A stretch of 64,000 nt of DNA from Prionace glauca (lineage: Eukaryota > Chordata > Chondrichthyes > Carcharhiniformes > Carcharhinidae), in assembly GCA_037974335.1 (NCBI GenBank), contig CM075729.1, forward strand, positions 125,501,498 through 125,565,497. Reading direction: 5' to 3'. The position numbers were made by a program, and so were the translations under genes. The notes under the pieces are model-generated. The model was given only the letters and a program-made list of their open reading frames with translations. It was not told the origin of the DNA and searched no databases. Shown here piece after piece: positions 9,801-21,800 of the stretch (positions within the stretch are counted from its first letter, which is position 1; every line of letters starts with the position of its first letter).

Positions 9801-12800
9801 GGAAACTGAAGGCAGTTAACTATAACTCACACATTTACATTTTGGAATAGTACTTGGATTATTATTTCTTATCAATAATGGAATAAATTTGGGAAGATTA
9901 CTTGAATCAAATACCAAGGGAGATAGGAAATAACCCCTTCTCGTGAATTTAGCAGAAATGTTCACGTAATGACATTTTCACCGATTGATTTATACTTTTT
10001 CTGCAAGTAGTGACCCAGTAGATCTCCTTCTCCCCATTCTTCTGTTTCCTAATGTTGGTAACATATACAATTTGTTCATGAGAATGAAGATCTGATTATA
10101 AGTTCTTGAAGAGGCAATTCAGCAATTCGGAAACACTTGCATAGTCACACATATTCATAGTTAACTTTGAACAAGTTTAGCAGTATAATAGAGAACAAGG
10201 CAATCAGTGTGCCAGATACGGCTCAGTGCGAAGCAGGGTTTATGGAGGATCGGCATATTGCAGTGTTTCAAGTTTCGTCCCACAGCTTCAGCGGATGATG
10301 GCGTATTCGACACAATTTGTGTAATCGTTCACTTTCCTTGCCTTCTCCTGTTGCTTGAATTTCACTTTGGCGTAATGTTGGGAAATACTGCCACGATTAG
10401 AGTGAACCTGATAATCATCACAATAAGATTAAAAAAAATACGTTTCATCCGCAGTGCGCAGAATTACATCATTTTACACGTTTGCAGCATCCTTAAGTTA
10501 GAAAAAAAGGTCAAAGGAATTAGAGTAAGGTGTAATCAGGGAAAGAAAAGCTGCAGTGTTAAGACGGAGAGAGAGTTTTGCATCGCAAGTAGTGGCCCAT
10601 GTTGGTGTAGATGAGTTGAGACAAGTAAATAGTTTGTAAACGTCGCCATAGTCCCAGACGGCCATACTCTCCCTCTTGAGAGTTGACTGGTGGCGCTTTG
10701 TCTACAACACAGAAAGATCTACTTGTCTTATCGTGTCCTGTCCAATCTACAAGAACAACTCAACCAGTAACAGTCCCGCACCGTTTGTTGTTACTCTGCA
10801 AATATATCCTCGTTAGCAAACTACCCAATCTCCAATCTTTGAAGACATATTGAATTTCCCTCCATGACACTCTCAGTAAGCGCCTTCTAGATTTTAAGCA
10901 CACCTCATTTAAAAAACCTTTCTCCCATATTGTCACGTATTTGTGATAATTCTTATTGGCTCTAACACTTGGGCAGCAATGTCAGCACAATGGTTAAGCA
11001 CTGCTGCCTCACAGCGCTAGGGTTCAATTCCTGGCTTGGGTCTCTGTCTGCGTGGAGTTTGCACGTTAAACCCTGTCTGCGTGGGTTCCCTTCGGGTGCT
11101 CCGGTTTCCTTCCACAGTGTGAAAGGTGTGCTGGTTAGGTGCATTAGCCTGCTAAATTTCGCCTCAATGTACCGGAATAAACAATGGGGTGTGGGAAATA
11201 GGGGATTTTCCCAGTAACTTCATTGCAGTGTTAATGGAAACCCAGTTGTGACATTAATAAATAAGTTTAACTTAAACTGAAACTCTGTTGATAGAATGTA
11301 TTCTCCGGAAGTGACGCCACACATCCTAGAACAGGAAACAGAGAGAAGAATAGCCATGCAAGAGGTCAACCATTCTCCTGGCATCGTACCTCCAAAATAT
11401 AACATAAAAACTGGGGACGAGGAGTATGAACATATGCTGGCTGACCGCTCCGAAAAAAGAATTTTACCGAGAACAGTTGGACAAGAGGAAAGTTAGAAGG
11501 GAACACTTTTACCTGTGAAATATGTGCTCAAGAGAACCAATGGGCTGGGTAAACGTGATTAATGATAATCTGCCCACAAAACATATTGTACCGCTCCCTT
11601 GATAAGTGAGGCTGAAACCTCATTTGTGTGTGGGAATCAGCATAGCTGCTAAAACACAGTTCAAAGTGCGCATAGGGGAAGCATACCTTAGTAGAAAAAG
11701 GGAGTTTTCTGTGTCCTGGGATTCTGATGAAAATATGGAGCCACGAAGCCCTTATATTGAACATTTTGATCGTTTTTCACAGGCAAACAAAATAGTTGAA
11801 GATGTTTATGGTGCCCACTCCCCTTAGCGTAGTTGCAGGCAACCTGAGAATCCAGATTTCAGCAAAATTGATCTGAGCCAAACTTGCTTACAGATAAATG
11901 TGAACAATAAGTCACAGGATCTTCTGCCGATTCTGACACATAAAGCCTTCTTCCAATACCGAAGATGACCATTTGGCATCAGATTATTTCCTGCATCATT
12001 TCAAATAGCAACAGATCAGATCCTGAATGGACTGAGCGTTACTTAAATGTGAACCTCTCACGCACTTTGATCCTCAGTTGGCTTGCAATGCATCTCCTTA
12101 TGGTTCAGGATTTGTGGTCCCTCACAGCTTGCCATCAACCATTGCTTTTACTTCTTGACCCTGAGAAAATCTGAGAGTAACCTTTCCCAGATTGAAAGGG
12201 AAGCATTAGGAATCATTTTTGGTGAATAGAAATTCCATCAATTCTTGTACAACAGGAAGTTCGCATTGTTAATGGACCATTGTAAATTACGTACTATTTT
12301 GGTCCACACATGGGAATTCTGTCAGTTATAACAAGTCGAATGAAAAGAGAGACATTGCTTTTGTCTGAACTACTTACATTATTAAGAATCAACAATCAAG
12401 TCTACATGGTAATGCAGACGGACTTTTAAGATTACCACTGCCAGTAGTTCATCAAACTGCTCAAGTGAGAATACTTTCTATGTTGATCAAGTAGAAAACA
12501 CATCAGTCACTTCCAAACAAGGGAGGCAGCACACTAGGAGTGATCCAATACATTTCAGAAGTGATGGATATGGTATTATGAGGCAAGACCTCAGATCTAG
12601 AATAAACTGGAAATCCCACTACTCCAGGAGATCGGTGTCAATGTGTGTTGACTGGGGGCTCAGAGAACGTATTCCACCTCCATCGAGGAAACAGGTGTTA
12701 GATAAGCTATATGAGAGTCATTGTGGAGTGGTACACATAGAGAAAATATATGGGAATGTGTTGCAGAGGCGTGGCGATCCATGCATGTGGATTTTGCAGG

Positions 12801-15800
12801 ACCTTCTGAAGGACATAAAATGTATTTATTAGTCACAAGTAGGCTTACATTTCACTGCAATTGTAATGCAAGTCCTCTAGGCGCCATTCTCTGGCACCTG
12901 TTCGGGTACGCTGAGGGAGACTTACCATGGCCAATGCACCTAAGCAGACTGTGGAAGGAAACCGGGACACCCAGAGAGAACGTGCAGACTCTGTACACTC
13001 AGTGACTTAAGCCAGGAATTGAACCTGAATCTCAGGCACTGTGAGGCAGCAGTGCTAACCACTGTGCCACCATGCCGCCAACATGTTCTTGGTGTCTGTC
13101 GATGCTTACACAAGTGGTCAGAGGTCACTGTGATACCATCTATCTCACTTCAGAAGACGATTGAGAAGCTAGGAGAAGTGTTTCATCATTTTACATTCCC
13201 TGAACAACTTAGAAGTGGGAACGGATCTCAATTTGCTCTGTCATTCTTGTGAGAGAATGGTTTTCAACTTATTAAATCCAGACTGTACCATCCTCTGACA
13301 AATGGGTGTCACAGAATGTTTCACCCAAGCTATGAAACTTTTCTTGAGAGCGACCAGAGAACAAGGTGCTTTGATCAAATGACTTAACAAATTCCTCTTG
13401 GTGTATAGGAATACCGCACACACATCTTGATCAAGGTGTTCCCTGCCTTCCACTCTCAATCTTTTGAAACCTCCGAAGACTAAAGATATCGTACAACAGC
13501 AACACAGCAAGGACAAATGGACGAGCAGGAAAAGAAAACAACATACAGAGTGTTTCAGCAGGAGCAAGGAATTTTTTTCTTGGAATTACTCCACAGGAGA
13601 AAAATTGGTTCCTGCGACAATCCTTGCCGAATACTGATGAAGAGATGAGAATGGGGATCTCATGAATGAAATGAGGGTTTGCGGGGAATTGGGCAGGGTC
13701 TAACCTGAAGTCAAGTTTCAGGGAGACGATGGAGACAGTACATTGGAAGATTTGACTTAGTTGATAAGGGGAAAATGGAGGAAACGGTAGCACAGTGGTT
13801 AGCATTGCTGCTTCACAGCGCCAGGGACCTCTGTTCAATTCGGGCCTCGGGTCACTGTTTTTATGGCGTCTACATATTCTCTCCGGGTTTGCTCGTGTTT
13901 CCACTGGCTGCTGCGGTTTTCTCCCACAGTCCAAAGATGTGCGGGTTAGGTGGATTGGCCGTGCTAAATTGCCTTTTAATGTCCGACGGTCTAGCTAGGG
14001 TAAATGCATGGGATTATGGGGATAGGGCCGGAGTGGGATTATGGTCTGTGCAGTCTCGATGGGCCGAATGGCTTCCTTCTGCACTGTAAGGATCCAATGG
14101 ATTCTATAAACCTGATAACTGAAGAATTGGCCTCTATCAGCGGAGGAAAAGCCCTGGGGTTTCTCCCACTTGTTCCTGGAAATGGGAGTGTAGGTAATGG
14201 GGAAAGTGGTTTGAACTCGTAGAGAAAAAAAGAGTGCAGGTGTTGCTATCTTCCAGAATGTTCCTGGAGTGGTTTCTGCGGAGAAAAGTGTAACTTCTGA
14301 AAATTTAATATGGGAAGTCACATCTGGCAAATAATTAATCCCGTTGTTTGCCATAAACCCACTTGAGGGAAAAACGAGATTGAGAAATTGTTGTTTATAT
14401 TGATTAGAAATATAAATATAGCATCAATTTTTTTGAATTAATTATTCATAGCGTTACAATTTTTGAAATACACTTAAAGTAGTGTCACTTGAATTGTGTG
14501 TGATACGAAGAGAAAGGCACCGCAATGAGATGAGGTATGTTTGAGTATAGCACTACAAATAGTTAATGTGTGTTTGTGTTCATTTGGATGACAATTGTCA
14601 ACGCGGTCCAATAGAACTCGTTGTTGCAATCTCAATATGCACCATGATGCAATACTTCCGGATCTACTATAGCGCCGAAGGTGAATTTGCCTCTAATCTA
14701 CTTGATCAACATCCTGACGCACAAAACTTGGAAAGACCCTTATTTACATAAGTCTACTTATCTCATTTCGGACTTGCGACCTCTGAGACTGAGATAACTA
14801 ATTCAATGTTTTACTGTACATGGTTTATAGTTGATTTAATTTGGTAGTAACATATAAACTTTGTTCGCTCATTTTGATGTAACAGAGTCAAACCTTCGCA
14901 AGCATATTTAGGGTATTGAAAGCCGGGAGGGAATAGAGCAGATCCATTGCCAAAAATAAAGTACAGCGAATTTGTGGAAAGCTATTGCTTATCACAACGT
15001 TCTTACCTGTGTCGCTGGCTGTAGATCGGCTGGTGCTGTGGGAATAGCATTCAGAGATGGGTCAGAGCTATACAGTGCCACAAACATAACAGACACACAT
15101 AGGCGCACGTAGCAACAGAGATCGACTTTCTTCGAATGAAACTATTTGTAAATGTATTTTTTATTATTAGATTTGTTTTCAATTAGCCAGGAATAGTAAT
15201 TAATGCAGAATACATAGAAGTCACATACCAGGTACCGTATCGATGTCATCATATTGTCTGTAAGAAGCAAAATGATGTTTAAATTTAAAATTCTGCACAT
15301 TATGTTCGAAATAATCACCAATTTGATAAGATTTGTTTTTGTTACCTTCTTAGTCTCCGGATTACTGAAAGAAAAATAATGTTCACATTAAGGTAATCGT
15401 TTGAATCTGCTTCTTTTTAAAACAATAAATTGATCTTTAACACCGACATAGAGAAACTGACTGTGATACATATGCACGGATGAGTGCATGAATATGGTAC
15501 TGCCTCACAGTGCCAGAGACCCAGTTCAATTTCAGCCTTGTGTGATCGTCTACGTGGAGTTGGCACATTCTCTCCGTGTTTGCGTGGATTATCTCCGGAT
15601 GTTTCTATTTCCTCCCAGAATCCAAAATGTGCAGGCTAGGGGGAGTGGCTATTTCCCCTTAGTGTCCCAGGATATGTGGGTTAGGGTGATTAGTGTAGTA
15701 AATACATGACGTTCTGTAGTGTGGAAAATTTCTTGGAGAGTTAGCATGAACTCGATAGGCTGAATAGCCTTCTTCTGCACTATAGGGATCCTTTTCATGC

Positions 15801-18800
15801 ATTCATGGGACAAGGGCTGCTGGTTAGCGTTTATTGCCCATCCCTAGTTACTCAAGGGCAGTTGGGAGTCAACCACATTGCTGTGGCTCTAGAATCACAT
15901 GTAGGCCAAACCAGGCGGCAACCGCAGATTTCCTTCCCTAAAGGGCATCAATAAACCTGATGAGTTTTTTTTCCTGACAATCGTTTTTAATCGTCATCAG
16001 TAGATTCTCAATTCCAGATATATTTTATTGAATTCAAATGTCACCATCTGTTGTGGCGGGATTCGAACCCCGGACCCCAGAACATTAGTAGAGTTTTTAG
16101 ATTATTAGTCTATCGACAATACCACTAGACCACCGTCTTGTCTGGGTCCCTGATGATATTTCCTTCTTCATTGGACTAAGACATTTCATATTGATCAAGA
16201 AAGGTTGTTGTCTTTAGAGACAAAAGGGTATGATGAGATTTTTCATTTATTCAAATTCTCAAGACCTTGGCAAGTGTAAATGTTGACAATGGTACCTTTA
16301 GTCGAAAGATCTAGAACCAGAGGGCACAGATTTAAATGACTGGCAAATTTAAGTGATTTGGCTAAAAAGTAATGGCGACAGGAGGAAAATATTTTATCAC
16401 TCGATTGGTTAGGATCTGGAATGCACTGTGAGTGAATCAGATTTACTCGAGGTTTCCAAGACTGATTTGGATTATTATCTGTAAATGGGAAGAAGGTCAG
16501 CAAGTGACAGGAGGTCAGTTGTTCCCACTTGGATCCATCGCAGACATGATGGGCTGAATGGCGCCTTTCTGATTTGGAACAATTGTATAATTCTGAAGGG
16601 AATACCTAAGCGTGTTTTAAAATAATTGCTCACATTAATCGGATTTCCGATCACACAAGAAAAAGCGACAAATTTATTGGAAGCATTAACCAGTTTGGTT
16701 CTCGTAGCAACCAGAGCAATTGCCCATACTGTAGCAAAAACATGTTAGTTAATAAGGTTGGCAGGGACACATACCTTTGGTTTGCCAGGACAGTCCACAT
16801 ATAAGTACAATGACGGTTATACTCAGAAAAACTGAAACACCTCCCAGTCCAAATGTCACATCAGGATTCCTGTCACTTTCCTTCACATCCTTGCCTGAAA
16901 TAAGGAGATGAAGTCAATGTTTAAACATTTGATAGTAAGATATTGTTTGCAAGATGTTGTAAACATATATACATAAATGAAAACATATATTTCTATAGCG
17001 CCTTGCACTACTTCAGGACATCCCAATTCACCTTGCAGCCGGTTGAGTACTTTGAAGGTGCGGCCACTTTTGCCATGTAGGAAATACAACCGATTTGCGT
17101 ACAGTAAGCTCACACAAATAGCAATGCAAAACTAAGCAGATGTTTTATGGTACTGATTGAAGGGCAAATATTGGCCAAGACATGGGGGATATCTGCCTTG
17201 AAATTCCTCGAAATAAGGTTAAGGGACTTTTATATTCACTTGGTTTAACGTTACATCCAATAGTTGGCACCTTGAACTGTGCAGCACTACCTCCATAAGG
17301 CACTGAAGAGCCAACCAGGATTTTTAAATTTTTTATATTCATTTGTGGGACATGGGTGTTGCCACCCATGGGTGCTGGCCAACATTTATTGCCCATTCCT
17401 AGTCGCTCTTAAACTGAGTGGCTTGCCAGGCGATTTCAGAGGACAGTTGAGAGTCAACCACATTGCTGTGCCTCTGAAGTCGGCCAGATCAGGTAAGAAT
17501 GGTAGATTTCCTTCCCTAAAGGGCATTCATGAACGAGATAGGTTTTTCCGACAACCGACAATGGTTTCATGGGCATCAGTAGATTCCTAATTCCAGTTTT
17601 CTTCGATTGAGTTCAAATTCCACCATCTTCTGTGGCAAGGTTTGAATCCAGGTCCCCAGAACATGAGCTGAGTTTCTAGATTAATAGTCTAACAATAATA
17701 CCATTAGGCCATCACGTTCTCATACTTATTGTTCTTTGACCAAGACCGCAAGAACTACAAAGGGTTGTGAACTTAGCTTAGTCCATCACGCAAAACAACC
17801 TCCCATTGACTGCATCTACATTTCCTGCTGCCTCGGGAAAGCAGCCAGCATAATCAAGGACCCCATTCACAGTGGACATACGCCTTCAACCCACTTCCGT
17901 CCGGAAAAAGATACAAAATTCTGAGAACACATACCAACCGATTGAAGAATAGCTTCTTCCCTGTTGGCGTTTTGAATTGACCTATCATACTGTGGCTGAA
18001 TGGAGTTTTAATTTTTAATATGCTGAAATATCTCCAATCAATCAAACTTGAGTTTTGGGTTAAAGTTGTTTCTTTCACTATGCTGGATCCTCTTGTGGTC
18101 AGTGGCCTGGCATTTGTCAAAGGACATAAGGTGTCAGATTCAACAGCTAATCCTGGGCAGGGATGAGTTGTGAAGTGGTCCTTGTTCCTTAGCTCAGCAT
18201 TGTAATATGAACAATATCCATTTTGATGGTGAGGCCTGAAGTGAACAATGATACTATGGTTAGATTTTACTGGCCTAATCGAACGATGCAATTGGGGTCC
18301 TGATCAATTCATTGGCTGATTACCAAGGAACTTTTGGAGTTTTAACTCTGCTAACACAACAGCGTGTCCAGGAAGGCAGCGTGAGGAATCTTGGAACCAA
18401 GCTCACAAGAAAAGGCAACATCTGGAAGGAGAAGAGAACAGAGAACCGGTTCCAAGTGACAACAAAATCCTGGCCAGGTTTTAATTGCAAGTGAAATGAA
18501 CCTTAAGTAATGTAACAGATAGTGAGTATTTGGTTTATGCATTGTAAGTATTTACGATTGTTTAAGTAGCTACAGAATAAAGGAAATCGTGGTTAAATAT
18601 TTAAAGTCAACTTGGTGCCTTTATTCGCTACAGAGGTTAAAACACACAGATTTGGGCAACAATATATTAAGCTGATCTTTCTTTACACCCTAGCTGTGAC
18701 TGTAACACTATATTCTTCACTCTTTTCCTTCTCCTATATGTACTCTGAATGGTAACTTTTGTTTGTATAGCACGCAAGTAAAAGTACTTTTCACTATACC

Positions 18801-21800
18801 CTAATACACGTGACAATAACAAATCAAATCCAGTCATGTGTCCTAGGCTGGGACTATAACGATCAAAATCAGAATGGAAGCTGGATAATTGTGACTGTGG
18901 AGCGCTTCGAGTAGCGATTCAGTGAAAGGGCGATATCTTGATGCTTACTGCTAGCTCTATACGTTTCTGCAGGCTCTCCCTACATTGGGCTGGATAGTCA
19001 GTATTGCTGCCTCCCAGCGCCAGGGACCCAGGTTCGATTCCCAGCTTGGGTCAATGTCTGTGTGGAGTCAGCACGTCCTCCATGTGTCTGCGTGGGTTTC
19101 CTCTGGGTGCTCTGGTTTCCTCCAAAAAATGTGCGGGTGAGGTGGATTGGTAATGCTAAATTGCCCCTTAGTGTCATGGGAACTAGCAGGATAAATATGT
19201 AGGGTTCTAAGAGTAGGACCTGGGTCGGACTGCTGCCGGTGCAGGCTCGATTAACCAAATGGCCTCCTTCGGCATTGTAGGGATTCTTAGATTCTATGAA
19301 TCTAAGCCCTCTCTGTATTGACTCAGCTATCCCTGTATTGACGCTTCTATACGCGTATTTCCCCCCTCCTCCCTATATTGACTCTTCAGGAGTTATGGTG
19401 TCATTTGTAATTCCCAAATGGGGAATGCTCAACACCGAGCCCGATAGACTTAAAGATCGGCTGCTTGATTCTAAGTAACGCCGTATCCCAGCTCAGCCTG
19501 GTCGGCATTGGACACAGAATTAGGTCTTATTGTATCCGAAACCAGTTCTCCATTACGCTCTATTTTAGGTTCGAATGACGTTAACTCCATTGCACTGGCT
19601 TCAATACAATGGAATACCCGCCATACTGTATAATGGGCTGCAATTCCTCTACAATATGTTTGGCGTCAGCTCCTATGCTGCACCCTTCTCAAGGCCAGAC
19701 ACAACTGCAGGCACATTTTAGTACAACCCGAAGATCTATTTTGAGCGATTTGCGGATTTCTGGTGCCCAGATTCCTGTATTGCAATGAGGTCAGTCTGAA
19801 AATTAAAGCAAAGCGGACCCTGGGCCGGGGCGGTGGAATCACTGTGTGAAATAAGAGAAGTTTTTAAAGGTCACTTCTTTGCACTCATTACTTACGCTTC
19901 ACTTTCAAATGGGTACCGCTTCCATTCCTCGCTCTTTCTCCTATTAAGGATACATGGCAGTAATATATATCTGTATCTTCCTCAATCAACCTGGAGATAT
20001 GAATATGTATTCTGTTGTTGGCAAATGATTCGCTGTCTGATCTTTCCAGCCGATCTTTATAAAATGGGCTCTTGTCCAGTCTGTAGCCACCTTGTTCACC
20101 CCGTGTCCAATAAGTTGATCCGATTCGGGTGAGGTTTGCTTCAAATTTCAAGGTACAGTTCAGTGTCACCGATTCCTCCTCTGTTGCCATTATAAAGGGA
20201 GGGAACTGGTAAACTGTGAAATCCGTCTTCCCATCTGTTGGGAAAAACAATTCGACTGTAAACGGGATAATTCCCAAACGCTAGGTGCTACAGCAATCTG
20301 AGTGGCTAAATGTAATATGCAACGCATAGAGATGGGAAGAAAATAAATAGACCAGCGCATTCTGGAAGGTCAAGTATACACGGAGAAAGCGTTTGAAATT
20401 TCTAACAAACCAGTCAGAGACTACAACAGAGTGGCAGGTTATTGTTGGACTGTGTGAATAGGTTAATATTAGATTGGTTGTCATGTTAATGTGGGTTAGA
20501 TTATCAGAATAACGTTGGGCTGAATTATTAGGTTAATGTGTCTTTTTTCAGCCGTTTATTGTTGTGCTGTGTTCGCAGACTAATGTTGGGTTATGCTGTT
20601 CGGTTAATATCGGGTTGTGTTGCTAGGTGAATGTTGGGTTATGCTGTTCGGTTAATATTGGATTGTGTTATTAGGTAAATGTTGGGTTGTGTTGTTAGGT
20701 TAATGCTGGTTGTGTTGTCACATTAATGTTGGGTTGTGTGGGCAGATTAATGTTGTGTCATGTTGTCAGAATAACGTTGGGTTGTGTAGGCAAATTAATT
20801 TTGACTTGTGTGGGCAAATTAATGTTGGGTAGTGTGGACAGGCCAATGTTGAGCTGCATGGACAGGTTAATATTACATTATGTGGATAGTTAATGTTGGG
20901 TTGTGTTATCAGGTTAACGTTTGGTTGTGTTGTCAGGTTGTGTGACCAGGCTAATATTGAGGACAATTAACTTGTGTGGACAAGTTAATGTTGAGTGGTG
21001 TGGACAGGTTCATGTCCACACCATTATTTGGGTAGGTAAACGTTGGGTTATGTAGACAGATTAATGTTGGGTTATGTAGGCAGATTAATGTTGGGTTGTG
21101 TGGGCAGATTAATGTTGGGTTATGTAGGCAGGTTAATGTTGGGTTGTGTAGGCAGGTTAATGTTGGGTTGTGTAGGCAGGTTAATGTTGGGTTGTGTAGG
21201 TAGGTTAATGCTAGGTTGTGAAGGCAGGTTAATGCTGGGTTGTGTAGGCAGATTAATGTTGGGTTGTGTGAGCAGATTAATTTTGAGTTATGATAACAGG
21301 TAAATCTTTGGTTGTGCCATTCCGCCTCACTCAAGATCTGGATAACACCAAAACTTGGGCTGAGAGTTCGCACCGTTACCCAAAAGCCATTGTCGGATAC
21401 ATCTCAGGAATGAAATAGAACAATGATTAGAAAATAATAACCCCACTTGAATGATGACTAAAAAGAGGTGAATTTGTAGAGCTCCCCATCCCACTGTGGA
21501 ATATAGAAACATGCTTCAGAATGACCTATTTTGCACTGATCTCCGGAAATAATTATAGCCGTCACGAATTGTCCCTCAATCAGCTTACAGCTAATAAAAA
21601 GTATATCACAGCTAATAAAAAGTATATCCTAGAATTCCTACAGCGGATGGCGTCTACCACCCGTCGCAGCTTCGACGGACAATCGATCAACAGAAATTAG
21701 GGTCGGGGTTCGAGGGAACCTTTGGAAAATTCTAACCCTTTGTGCGCTCACCTCCGGAAAACAATAGTAATCTTGCCGGTAGGAGCGTGTTCTAATTGCT

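Noticed and set aside
10207-10614. 135-codon plus frame
   Set aside because: It is the opposite strand of the ITIM exon and its 3' region; composition is not protein-like.
13995-14354. 119-codon minus-strand frame, considered as a further tail exon of the NCR3-like gene
   Set aside because: Half of it is antisense of a SINE-V, and its acceptor phase (1) does not follow exon 6 (phase 0).
21043-21303. Repetitive open frames on both strands (MLGCVGRL-type and NPTLTCLH-type peptides)
   Set aside because: By-products of the 24-bp minisatellite, whose period is a multiple of three.
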